The notes: generated from the sequence alone by a model not told the origin. 64,000 nt of DNA from Patella vulgata (GCF_932274485.2 NC_065880.2:4441695-4505694), one strand, 5' to 3'. Positions 54,401 through 64,000 are shown, counted from the first letter of the stretch. Made by a program: numbers and translations.

Positions 54401-57400
54401 TACTTTCAAGTCTTATATAGAATTTTTTTTGTGGATAAAATAATGATTGATAACGATAGACCACAACATTGGGGTGGGGTGGGTGGCGCTAATCCAATTC
54501 TTTTATTGAATAAATTATATTAATAACTATTTAAAAATAAACACCCGTCTACATGTTTTACGCTGAATATATGTTACAGTCAATGTCTACAATCAGGCAA
54601 TGTGTACAATGCCTTTGTAACCCTAACCCTACCCCCACCCCAACCCTTACGCTACCCCCTAAACCTAACCCTAACCCTAAACCTACTCACCACAGCCAGG
54701 TTCTGATTTCATAAGACCGCAGTTATCAGTTTGATGATAACTGACTGCATTGACGCACTCTTCCTCTGGATTAATGATCCCTGCTAACTCCAGGGCAGCT
54801 AATCTTCTGTTCTCGAGAGTACACACATTATCTACAATACACGAACATATATAATTTCTACATTCAATCGGAGTACCTCAACTTTTTCCGTTATCCGTTT
54901 AATGTGTGGTTTAACATTTTACGGCTCTGCATCAATGGCCATACGACATGCGCAGTGTTATGAGGGACATTTTGCACCGATACCTGCGTTTCCGTCTACA
55001 TAAATGTGTACGCGTAGGGGGAGGGGGACTGTTTTGTTTAATACAATCAGACCGACTAGACACTATCCCACAACACTGACAAAAATCATATCAGGAAGCT
55101 CTTGGCTGGAGAAATCCGAGGAACCCGTGTGCTGTAAGCCGTGGTCACCTGACCAGTCAGCCAGTGCCATACACGCCAAGCTATTTTATTTCAATAATTC
55201 GCTAGCGCGTGGGGATCTTTAGAAGGTGGGAGGAAACCGGGGGACCCAAAGAAAATCCACGAGGTTGAGCAGGCGACAATACTCCTTACCAAGTACAAGC
55301 GGGGATTTCAAACCACATGACTCAATTCGCGAATTTAGCTAAAGAATATGTCAAAATATCATTTATAGCTTGTAATGCTACGTTCGCACTGTACGATATG
55401 ATTTTCCCTACGTGGAGATACGTTCGAATACGTGTCGATAAGATCAACAAGATTGCTACGACTGATCATGACCTCAATAAATGATAAGATCATCAGGATT
55501 ACTCAACAATTAAAACCACGATTTCAATCGTCGTAGCACGAATCGTGATGGTGGGAACCTAGCATTAACTAACCAAAATCTGAAGCTGTGTAGCGTCTAA
55601 CTTCTTCAAAGTGTTTAAAGATGTGGTTGTAGGTGTTACTATTTTCATTTCTAAGCTGAAAACGGAGAGAGGAAGATATATGTAGAGATAAATAAAATGG
55701 GGTTTATAGTAGCTAAGTCTTTAACTCAATATCTTCCAAAGTCTTCGACATTGATAAACACGAATAGGTTGTCAATTTAAATCAACATAAATGTTGTGAT
55801 CTTACTGGGAAATGATGGGCTCTGATATCCAATATTTAAGACAAAATAAACATTTTACCATTGGACTCGTTATACCAGCAATAAAATTGAAATTAAACTT
55901 CCGCTTAATAATTCGTATACAGTTCTCTCAGTCAATAATCAGAACAACCTAATTCTATAATTTCATTTTGACCAATCCGGATTTAGTTGCTAGGAATTAT
56001 TCAGTTTTTAGACAGATTTTCATATCAGCATTAAAATCGTTTGCCACGCCCCAACGTAAACCTGAACCATGGCAGAGATTGAGAACTGATGTTACCTCAA
56101 ACATGACGGAGATAACCAGAAGGCCATCTGGATGAGCACTGGCTGCTTCTAAGTCTTCATAGTCTTGTCGATGGTGTACAATATGAGCCTGTAATAATAA
56201 TAATAATAAAGTTAAGGATGAGGAAAAGGAGGATGGAGATACTGATTGGGGGAGGGGGGCGGATGGAGATACTGATTTGGGGAGGGGGGCGGGGGAAGAT
56301 ACTGATTGGGGGAGGGGCGGGGAGGGGGTAATAATAATAATAAGAAGAAGAGCTAGAAGAAGAAGAGAAATGATAATAGTAATAATAATAACTAGACCTG
56401 CAAGCAGGAATCAAACAGGAATAACGTCATACGATAGCACATTCATAGGACTATCTATCCATCCATACTTTAGATGTTCTGATCCGGTGACATCAGGCCG
56501 AGAAATCGCGTTTCTCACAAAAGTACCCATGTTTTAGGGGTTTTTTTTCAAAATATCGGATATTTATTCGACTACTTCCGGTTTACAGATCAATGTCGGG
56601 ATAGTTGTCGGGTGGATTCCTAACTTCGTGTACCAGAAGTTTCAAAAACACCCATTTGGGGAGTTAAAGAAAATAAAATTAGAAAAGCATTTTCAATAAT
56701 TTAACACTTTTCGACGTTTTTTTTAAAGATTGGGGTCCTTTTTGAACACTTTATATCATTTCGAGGCTTTGGATTCACACCCTAGGCTACAGATAGGTAG
56801 GACTCTGAGTAACAGAAGTTTAATAAGAAAATAAAAAAAAGCAGTGTTCAAGATAAAATCGTTTGCACTTGAAGTGTTAGAAACATTCATTTAGCAGTTT
56901 CGAAAAAATAAGAAAAATGGAAGAGCATTTTGAGTAAGTTAACGACTTTTCAACTGTTTTCAAAGATTAAGGCCCTTTTGAACCACTTATATTATTTCAA
57001 TGCTTTGATATTTGGATGCACACTCTAAGCCACCGATAGCACAGTTTAAGACAAATTGTAAGTGTTGTTTTCCAGGAAATGGCGTCCCAAAAGTCTCCAA
57101 TGGGGGTATCAAACGACACGTTAATTCTTTTGATTCGGTGAAATCTGGAGGATAAATCACGTTTTTCACAAGAGCACGATTTTTTTGTACTTTTATTTTC
57201 ATTTTTTGGTCTACTTCCGGTATACAAATCATTGTCGGGATAGTTTAACAACTGGTCTGGGCACTCGAATAGTATAATGATATAATATTATATTATCTCA
57301 TCAAATGAAGTCCCCTCTGAGAAACCTTGTGTTCAAGTGGGCCAAAACCAGAAAAATGTCGAACATTCGAAAATTAAATTTGTATTTCCTGTTTAGAGTA

Positions 57401-58093
57401 CACGAAAATAATACGAAATCGATTAAGAAAGAAGACGAAATGGATTTACAAGCATACGGTTGGATACGATAAACATTATATCATACCCGTTTTTGATTTC
57501 TTAACGGTTTAATAAAAATAACAGACTTCCGATTCCGGTAAATTATAAAATACGAATACAATATGAAAGAAGACGAAATGAATTTAACTGCGTATGTTTT
57601 GCTTCAGATTACTATTGTGGCACGATAAACAGCATATGAAACTTCATAACGGTTTTATAAAAGTAACGGACTTTCGACTCCGGTAATTTATAGAATACTA
57701 GCTTCTTACAAAACACAAGAAGACGAACAATGAACTGAAAAGCATGTGATTTGATTCACTTTGCTATTGGTTGCGATAAAAATTGTGTTATACCCGTTTT
57801 TGACGTCTTAGCGGTTTGATTGAATTGATATTTCGGTGAGTGCGTGGACATTAATTATGCCTGGGTACTTACCTCAGCAGAATAAGATTTGCCGTAAATC
57901 AGGTGTTCCGTTTGTCGTCTGTCGCCTCGTTTACCAATATGAAAGTGGACACTGTCTAGAAAATATCCTACGCCCTCTTGATTTGGAGCTCCCGTCAGTA
58001 TAGGCTTTCTTCCAGACACAACATACTTGTAATATACACCTACAATCGAACAATAATTAAAAGAAATGGGCTGGAACTCAACACCCTAATTGT

Positions 58094-58134
<41 letters not shown>

Positions 58135-58239
58135 GGGGTTTAACGTCCACTCGAAACAAACTGGGTCATGTCGGGCTTTATATATAGTTCAACATTTTAT
58201 TTCCGACCCCGGAATACAAATAAGTTATGGTAGTGATTA

Positions 58240-58274
<35 letters not shown>

Positions 58275-60964
58275 GGAGAGATGGTTTTAACGTCCACTCG
58301 AGAAATAGGGTTTAACGTCCACTCGAAACAGCCAAACTAGGTCATTTCGGGACTTACATATGGTTCAAAATTTTATTTTAATAATTCGCTTGCGCCTATG
58401 ACTTTTAGCAGTGTGAGGAAACCGGAGGACCCGGAGAAAACTCTCGAGGCTGGACAGGCGACCCTACTCCTTGTCACGTACAACCGGGGAATCGAAATCA
58501 CGCCAGGCGACTCAATGACAGACCCTATGCTACAGCGCGCACGTTCTAACCATATTATTTAGTATAGAATGTACGCGCATTTTCTGTTTTTCTCATTGTC
58601 TCTTATCTAGTTACAGTTAATTATTTTTTTTGAATAATCCGATATCCTCTCCCAGTCTCATATAACATATTTTCATTTTTAACGAAATTATCAGTGAGCT
58701 GAAATTCGACCGTGTATCTGTCAGTTATATACAAGGATAACTCGTGTTTTCCTTTCACATTCGTCACTTCCGATTGTTGAAACCTTCGTTACGCATCTAC
58801 CCTTACTTGCGTAGCAATGATCCCTGTGTTAAAATTATATTTGGAACGTACTGAATGAGTTCTATCACACATGCGATAAAGGCTGATACCAATAACCACA
58901 AGAAAATTCTACCCCCAGTTAAAACATTAAGATAAGATAATCCTACCCCCTGTTAAAACATTAAGATAATGTTAAAACATTAAGATAATGTTAAAACATT
59001 AAGATAATGTTAAAACATTAAGATAATCCTACCCCCAGTTAAAACATTAAGATAATCCTACCCCCAGTTAAAACATTAAGATGATCCTATCCCAGTTAAA
59101 ACATTAAGATAATCCTACCCCGTGTTAAAACATTAAGATAATTCTACCCCCTGTTAAAACATTAAGATAATTCTACCCCCAGTTAAAACATTAATGAATG
59201 TAATACGTACCGTTGTTTTGAAGGTAACCCTCTACTTCATCTTGGTCATACTTTAGAGAGTCCCGACTTCTCTCGAGTCTCCTAGTGGCATGTATATTAA
59301 TTGGTGACTGGAAGTTTCCTGATGGGTCGCAGCAGCTGTTTAAAGGAAATTCGCGGTCACCCGGTCCATCGATTAATATATGACTGTCAAGTCCTGCCCA
59401 ACATTCTGGTCCTATATACAGAGAACAATACAAAGAGAACAATTACTTAACACAAAGACAGAAAGATTTGGGTTAAAGTCCGCTCGCCACGAATTAGGTC
59501 ATTTTGGAAACAACCGATGGTTCAACTGCAATTCAATAGGGTCTTTAGTAGTGTTAGGAAACCAGAGGACTGGACTGTCAGGCGACCATATACCTTTCCA
59601 AGCTGGGAATCAATCTGTTTTACAGCGTTAATGCAAACGCCATATGTTAACTCTTTTAACAAGATGGCGAACCTTTAAGCTCAAGTGTAGTATTGGTCAG
59701 TCGGCAAACTTCGGCAGATTCCGTTACTCTACATCTAGCCTCGGCTGTATGCCGGAAAAGTTTACCGAGTGCAGTATATGTGTATGTGCGACGTTACATA
59801 ATACGACGCGGATAAACGTAAGTTTCGCGGTTTCACTAGATACTTTTGGCAAGCGGAATTTGTTCCACCCGTATCACGTGTATATCGTGACCATAATCTA
59901 AATCCTGTTTATGGATAGAACTTGTTTTTATTTTTTTATGACTTATAATTGTAGTTGGTTTCTGGCGAAATAGGTTTAGATATTAGGGTTGGGTATATTA
60001 GGCACAACACACAATTAGCGTTATTGCATGTTACAGTGCTATGTCTACGACATGTGAAATGAAATAGGGTTTAACGTCCACTTGACACAAACTAGGTCAT
60101 TTCAGGACTAACGTATGTTTTTTTGTATTATTATTTATTTCAATAACTCGCTTGCGCGTAAGGGTCTTTAGCAGTGTAAGGAAACCGGGGGACCCGGAAA
60201 AAACCCACGAGGTTGAACAGGCAACCCAACTCCTTGTCACGTACAACCGGGGATTCGTAACAACGCCAGTTGACTCAATGACAGGCCTTATGATACAGCG
60301 CGCTCGTGTTAACCATTCGTCCATCCAACCCCCTGAATATGTAAACAGATTGTTTGGGCCAATAACTTTGAGGGATTCCATATTGCCTCCACGGGGCCTG
60401 TCCGACAGCAAACAACAATAACCAGACTCAATTATCATAATGAATTCAATTTAAGAAATACTTACTGAGACGAGAATTTCGATTGTACCGAAAACAGGTT
60501 TTACCCACATCTGGACACAGCAGCCTATTACCTATAAGAGGACTTCCAACACTTTCAGACGTTCTTGAAGCAAATGTGGCATATTGATCATAGTCTTCAC
60601 CAGTTTGATCTGTGCGTCCACTACTGTGACTAACTCCAGTCAATGATTCATCCATGCCTTCTGTAGCGGAACCAGCATCTTGGTCGGAACGTTTACTTGT
60701 GTAATAATATTGACCATCGTGTTTACCAGTTTGGCCTGGACTTCCTCTACTGCGATTAACTTCACCCATGCGTTCTGTGGCATCACCAGCATCTTGGTCG
60801 GGGTGCTTACTGGCGTAATAATATTGACCATCGTGTTCACCAGTTTGGTCCATGTGGTCTGGCGTGACTTCATGGGGTTCATAATTATCAACCGCAACAG
60901 TCTCTTCAGCTGCAAATACAACTAAGCAAAGCACCGCTAAGCTTATCCCGCCTAACACACGCAT
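51487..60964 (-). CDS. Secreted alpha-carbonic anhydrase, nacrein-like, complete
   Basis: Eight minus-strand exons with GT-AG borders and matching phases: 60466-60964, 59211-59411, 58039-57873, 56188-56096, 55655-55574, 54831-54691, 53891-53737, 51606-51487; 485 aa. It hydrates CO2, here probably in extracellular or shell-forming fluid. Residues 1-23 are a signal peptide. About 39-133 hold ~40-residue repeats (HDGQYYY.SK..DQDAG). C157-C170 (CFRYNRN, PECW) resembles nacrein N-termini. The catalytic domain has QSPINI, zinc histidines H265 and H267 (VHFHIG), H294 (HIVH), gatekeeper E278 and T423 in GGLTSPPC, and ends NLRPLQ plus a basic tail. The usual proton-shuttle histidine (NNGH) is replaced by valine (V235). 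A cysteine-bearing insert, 349-394, lies where nacreins carry theirs. All core catalytic ligands are kept, so activity is likely, though the shuttle loss may slow it. Confidence 0.93.
51686..52170 (+). repeat. Dispersed repeat R2 with internal 112-bp duplication
   Basis: The unit 'gatacattatgggagattag' through 'gtcagtcaaattgatccact' occurs twice, at 51689 and 51801. The block then continues with 'agtaaatatcgcaggctagc' and 'gatgacatcgagagttgatt'. A diverged inverted copy lies at 63130-63450. It sits in intron 7 of the carbonic anhydrase gene. Confidence 0.75.
52330..53320. repeat. Repeat R1 copies, one inverted and one direct
   Basis: 52330-52720 is an inverted, diverged R1 copy (gctaaatcgctaatattttg, tggttattccagtcaac, tggcgctaaaacgc). 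53035-53310 is a direct copy (ctagaataacctgccgcc, tttgtgtccttttctaggtg). Between them runs related sequence ('ggtaagatcacaac', 'cagaagcccgtc'). It all lies inside intron 7 of the carbonic anhydrase gene. Confidence 0.65.
53320..53415. repeat. Short tandem repeat, 34-bp unit
   Basis: Three copies of 'gagtcactgattagtggtga' followed by 'ttacga(t/g)cc(a/g)ta'. Intronic. Confidence 0.8.
53505..53660 (+). mobile_element. Diverged SINE family B 3' half
   Basis: Words 'gcgtggtttcatattgtcag', 'ccatatcgcactgcattgcg', 'tatgaccgtttccattatcc' and 'cagtaacgcgttaagctcca' are a degraded plus-strand family B body and tail. Confidence 0.55.
53985..54232 (-). mobile_element. SINE family A, diverged
   Basis: Minus-strand copy from ataggg/tttaacgtccactcg to the head region (gctaaccattcggccatgca accccc). 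A small part of the body after 'attcgctt' is deleted. In intron 6 of the carbonic anhydrase gene. Confidence 0.8.
54600..54685. repeat. Interstitial telomere-like CCCTAA repeats
   Basis: Imperfect CCCTAA units (aaccctaaccctacccccac, then ctaaacctaaccctaaccct) run to within a few bases of the donor of carbonic anhydrase exon 6 on the minus strand. There are about eight recognisable hexamers, half of them changed. Confidence 0.75.
54890..55330 (-). mobile_element. Degraded SINE B piece followed by SINE A piece
   Basis: 54890-55155 retains family B words on the minus strand ('ggccatacgacatgcgcagt', 'gttatgagggacattttgc'). 55181-55330 is a family A middle-to-head fragment (caataattcgctagcgcg, ggaggaaaccgggggaccca). 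Both are old. Confidence 0.6.
55375..55562. repeat. MITE-like repeat R3, copy 1
   Basis: Contains 'accacgatttcaatcgtcgt' and 'agattgctacgactgatcat'. The reverse complement of the same block is at 61698-61870. The sequence is itself rich in inverted ATCGTNGTAGC words. No coding content. Confidence 0.65.
56190..56395. repeat. Polypurine minisatellite and triplet runs
   Basis: A (TAA)n run at 56191-56209 directly precedes the acceptor of carbonic anhydrase exon 4 (minus strand). Next come three units of about 30 bp of the form 'gatactgattgggggagggg' (56215-56325), then further TAA and GAA runs. The plus strand is G-rich and could form quadruplex structures. Open frames through it are low-complexity. 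Confidence 0.8.
58090..58560 (-). mobile_element. SINE family A, two nested partial copies
   Basis: A GA run at 58096-58130 with a short 3' SINE piece, then a second GA run and a near-complete minus-strand copy from about 58300 to 58556. The phrase 'tttaacgtccactcg' occurs three times, so one copy likely inserted into the tail of another. In intron 2 of the carbonic anhydrase gene. Confidence 0.75.
58900..59190. repeat. Minisatellite, 27-28 bp unit
   Basis: About ten units of 'cctacccccagttaaaacat' plus 'taagataat', with three shortened units in the middle. It ends about 20 bp from the donor of carbonic anhydrase exon 2. Confidence 0.88.
59459..59630 (-). mobile_element. Highly diverged SINE family A copy
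   Basis: Collinear with family A but with many changes ('gggttaaagtccgctcgcca', 'attaggtcattttgg', 'gtgttaggaaaccagagg'). Located in intron 1 of the carbonic anhydrase gene. Confidence 0.6.
60056..60334 (-). mobile_element. SINE family A, near full length
   Basis: Minus-strand copy from gaaatagggtttaacgtcca to the tRNA-like head (aaccattcgtccatccaacc). The tail here is GAAAT-like rather than a GA run, that is, family B style, showing that the two families can share tail types. In intron 1 of the carbonic anhydrase gene. Confidence 0.85.
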
Positions 60965-61045
60965 ACTGCTGCTTTTTGTATCTGTTAGTGAACTGTCTGA
61001 TAGCTAGATGTTGCAATCGACAGATTAGTCGAAGAAACACGTGTA

Positions 61046-61054
61046 CTATTTATA
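61046..61054 (-). promoter_or_regulatory. TATA box of the carbonic anhydrase gene
   Basis: TATAAATAG on the minus strand, 82-90 bp upstream of the ATG at 60964. The usual 25-30 bp spacing would place transcription start near 61020, giving a 5' UTR of about 55 bp. The spacing and consensus are good; the start site itself is inferred. Confidence 0.7.
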
Positions 61055-61385
61055 CAGTGCTCTAGGTATAAATCATAGTCTTACCCAAGAAACAAGGAAA
61101 AAAATTTGATAAATGGTTGAAACCTGAATTAATTAATCAGTTATTTATGTATATTTATTCTCGTTATCTTGCAACAAAGCATTATTTAGTTTTTGGGGTT
61201 ACCTTTAATATTAATTTTGTATTTTATTATCCTATAGTATGATTTATCGCTAGTAGGGCTGTCTCGCTGTAGTTCAAAACGTCAAAGATACATTTTACAT
61301 CCTTGAAGAGAGACCCACTCCTGTTGCACCATTCTGGCATCGAATGTATGCCACTTGACTCCAAAACAGCTCTTATGTTAGGTAG

Positions 61386-61643
61386 GGAGGTTGGATGGCT
61401 GAATGGTTAGCGTGCGCGCGCTGTATCAAAGGTCTGTCATTGAGTCGACTGGCGTGGTGTCGAATCCCCGGTTGTACGTGGCAAGGAGTAGGGTCGCCTG
61501 TCCAACCTAGTGGGTTTTCTCAGGGTCCTCCAATTTCCTCCCACTGCTAAAGATCCCTACGCGCAAGCGAATTATGTAAATAAAATTAAACCATATGTTA
61601 GTCCCGAAATGACCTAGTTTGTGTCGAGTTGACGTTAAACCTC

Positions 61644-61698
<55 letters not shown>
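61386..61698 (+). mobile_element. SINE family A, full length with long CT tail
   Basis: Plus-strand copy starting ggttggatggctgaatggtt, with B box tgtcgaatccccggttg, the body, and the end acgttaaacctcatttc, then about 45 bp of CT repeats. Best reference copy of family A. Confidence 0.92.
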
Positions 61699-61699
<1 letters not shown>

Positions 61700-61870
61700 T
61701 ATGTTAGGTTCTCACTATCATGATTCGCGCTACGATTGAAATCGTGGTTTTAATCGTGGAGTAATCGTGGTGATCATATCATATATTATAGGCAGTCGTA
61801 GCAATCGTGTTGATCGTATCGAAACGTATCCGAACGTGTCTGCCTTGCCAGATCGCGGGCTCAATAGGGA
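61698..61870. repeat. MITE-like repeat R3, copy 2 (inverted)
   Basis: Reverse-complement relative of 55375-55562 ('gctacgattgaaatcgtggt', 'gcagtcgtagcaatcgtg'). The pair encloses most of the carbonic anhydrase gene's 5' half. Confidence 0.65.
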
Positions 61871-62362
61871 CAATTTGATCGTAACGCATCAAACGGCATA
61901 GCATAAGACCACTAGACCTCAAACAGGGACGATTATCTTTGGTTTTCTACTGGTGCTGGGATATTTGAGATCTGGAGTCGGGTTATTAAGCTGGGTTCAG
62001 ACGACCAAGACGAACCAGTTTGAAATAAAAAGCCTTCTCAAAGACAGGTCAAAAGCTGGACTAAGCCTATTTTGTGACTTCTTCCGGCAAGTTTCGTGGG
62101 AAACACGTGTCTGCGATATCACTCTAGGTGGAAGTGGACGTAAAACCCCAGGAACGAAAGAACGAAGACAGGTCGCCAAGGTAAGGTTTTTAAACTGGTT
62201 TATTTTACCTAAACGACAAAGTTAAACCGGTTTAACTAGTTCAATTAAGCCTCTGAACGGGCAATAACTATAATACGTCGGTGTCGTCTGTCATTATAGA
62301 TCTGTTTTGTCAACACGGCTTCATTATCTGGATTAAAAGCTCTGATATAATAGTCGGTTCAG

Positions 62363-62650
62363 AAATGAAATGAAATCAGGTTTAACGCCCCACTGTTCTG
62401 CTCCGACTGGGTTAATGAAGACGGGCATACGAAGGAAATGTTGCCCGCACAGCGGCACTATGGCCTTCCCTTACATCGAATTCCAACAGCCAAGGGATCT
62501 TTTACATGCACGCCAATGTATACATCAGTCCTCGGTTTTTCGTCCCATTCGTCCTGCACCACTGACAAGGGGAAACCACGTCGGTTAATCCCGATGAACT
62601 TTCTCGGCCAATGCAGGGACTTCGGGTTTACCGAGCCATCGTCTTACCCA
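62363..62650 (-). mobile_element. SINE family B, minus strand, internally deleted
   Basis: From aaatgaaatgaaatcaggtt to 'aatgcagggacttcgg'. Compared with the reference it lacks part of the body ('acagtgtgctatg') and part of the cytidine-rich segment. Confidence 0.8.
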
Positions 62651-62874
62651 TTAAGTCCTCCGGATGAGACGAAAAACCGAGGTCCCGTGTATACATTGGA
62701 ATGCACGTAAAATAACCCTTGGCAGTTGGAATTCGATATAAGAGTAGGCGATAGTGCCGCTGCCCGGGCAACATTTCCCTCATAGGACACTGTATGCCGT
62801 ATGCCTGTCTTCATTAGCCCAGTATAGGAGCAGAACAGTAGGACGTTAAACCCCATTTCATTTTATTTCATTAA
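62651..62874 (+). mobile_element. SINE family B, plus strand, 5'-truncated
   Basis: Starts in the body ('gtcctccggatgagacgaaa') and ends accccatttcattttatttc. It directly abuts the preceding minus-strand copy tail-out/head-in, forming an inverted pair. Confidence 0.85.
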
Positions 62875-63129
62875 GCCAACGTGGCTCTTTGCCCGTCCAG
62901 ACGCTTAAGTTGAACTGGTGGATGTCGTACACGAGGCGGGGTATGCCGCTCACTCCTGGAACACGCAGTATCTCTTCTTATTTTATTAAGGTCTTTGCTG
63001 TAATTTTACATCTAAATTATCATTTTATGATCATTTTATTTCAAATGTTCATAAACCAAAACAAACACAAACAAAAACTTTGTTCTGCTGATTTATTTCT
63101 AGATAATTTAAACATACATTATGACGTCA

Positions 63130-63450
63130 CATCAATAATGATGTCATTGTAATAATCATATTAAACATACATTATGCAAGAGCTCAATCTGTCTATTGCG
63201 GGTCTTTGTTTAGTCCTGAAATGTTATCTAAATTATTAATTAGACATTAATTAACCTATCCACACCATAATCTACTCTCGATGTCATCGCTAGCCTGCGA
63301 TATTTACTGGATTGGAATTCGATCTGAAGCTCAATGCTCATTGATGATTAACTCAAAAACTATGTTTATTATCGTACCGACTTTAGTGGTTCAATTTGAA
63401 TAAAATTTTAAGCAAATTTATTTATTTTTTTATATTATCTCCCGTAATGT
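63130..63450 (-). repeat. Dispersed repeat R2, inverted copy
   Basis: Shares 'gatgtcatcgctagcctgcg' (reverse complement of 52055-52080) and neighbouring words with 51686-52170. Confidence 0.7.
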
Positions 63451-63589
63451 ATTTTAATGTAGAATAATTTAATTTTGTAAGTAAAATATTGTATTATTCT
63501 TTAAAGAATGGTTTACTGTTGTACCTAATAGGCTTATAATTTATTTGTTGGGATATATGAAAAACGCGCAATTTCACACGTGCCAAATC

Positions 63590-63705
63590 AGCGCCACCTG
63601 CCATTGTCAGACCCTATAACCGTGATGAACTTTTTCGGCCAGCATCGGGGGCAATCCTGCAGACCAGCGAGCCAGTGTCTTAGCCACTTAGCCACCGTGG
63701 GTGGG
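63590..63705 (-). mobile_element. SINE family B head fragment
   Basis: Minus-strand head with 'gatgaactttttcggccagc', a degraded B box and 'agccacttagccaccgtggg'. The body and tail are missing. Confidence 0.6.
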
Positions 63706-63967
63706 CCCCATATAAGTAAAAATCCCCATGCAAAGCTTAATATTGTAAAAAACAGCATGCGTTTTTAAGGCTTAAACCTATCGAATTCTTTACCATCTTA
63801 CTTAAAACTGACCACTAACTTAAATTCTTTCAACAAACAATTTTTCAAATATCTTAATGTCAAAGATTAATACTGGTACCCTCTATCTCCATATATAAAA
63901 ATAATGTATAGGTAATTTTTCCTTGTATACATTTGTATGCCTTTGCTATCGTAAGTTATATTTATAT

Positions 63968-63995
63968 TTATTATTATTATTATTATTATTATATC
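63968..63995. repeat. ATT microsatellite
   Basis: About eight uninterrupted ATT triplets at the window's right end. Confidence 0.9.
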
Positions 63996-64000
63996 TCCTT

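Noticed and set aside
56157-56537. Open frames rich in Tyr/Ser/Pro/Arg/Gly
   Set aside because: Low-complexity translations of TAA/GAA and G-rich repeats beside a real exon.
58900-59190. Possible CRISPR-like array of direct repeats
   Set aside because: Units are contiguous without unique spacers; a eukaryotic minisatellite.

Overview
This window looks like nuclear DNA of a marine gastropod mollusc, probably a limpet-like species (inference). The genes are intron-rich with GT-AG introns. Intergenic DNA is AT-rich and packed with two tRNA-derived SINE families, LINE, Penelope-like and LTR fossils, MITEs and minisatellites. One gene is a secreted, nacrein-like alpha-carbonic anhydrase of the kind molluscs use in shell building.

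Four host genes can be supported. (1) 15956-18121 (+): a short secreted or lumenal protein, two exons, 252 aa, tentatively acetoacetate-decarboxylase-like. (2) 23494-29702 (-): the last four exons of B4GALT7, the Golgi galactosyltransferase of the proteoglycan linker; its 5' exons were not found. (3) 44327-47355 (+): a two-exon gene whose splice phases fuse a ten-helix drug/metabolite (triose-phosphate translocator type) transporter to a polysaccharide pyruvyl transferase. (4) 51487-60964 (-): a complete eight-exon, 485-aa secreted alpha-carbonic anhydrase with a repetitive N-terminal domain and a TATA box. A possible fifth gene is represented by two phase-compatible small exons at 9.2-9.8 kb (-).

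The most interesting item is gene 3. Polysaccharide pyruvyl transferases use phosphoenolpyruvate (PEP), and the TPT transporter superfamily includes PEP translocators. The predicted topology (ten helices, one further helix, then the enzyme) would place the enzyme in the lumen into which the transporter domain could deliver PEP. This would be a single-polypeptide 'import and use' device for making pyruvylated glycans.

Layout: 1-5.5 kb repeats (palindromic MITE, 21-22 bp minisatellites); 5.5-7.6 kb broken Ty3/gypsy fossil with a 3' LTR; 7.6-15.9 kb repeats, SINEs, a LINE 3' piece and the candidate exons; 15.9-18.1 kb gene 1; 18-23 kb repeats; 23.5-29.7 kb gene 2 with a MITE and a tandem duplication in its introns; 30-41 kb SINEs, a LINE ORF1 relic, a Penelope-like element with an SGNH-domain ORF, and a young non-autonomous LTR element; 41.8-44.3 kb a LINE split by a SINE; 44.3-47.4 kb gene 3; 47.4-51.2 kb repeats, a Tc1/mariner scrap and a minisatellite carrying a solo LTR; 51.5-61.1 kb gene 4; 61.4-64 kb SINEs and other repeats. 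Genes 2, 3 and 4 all act in the secretory pathway, but they are independent transcription units and nothing shows joint control.
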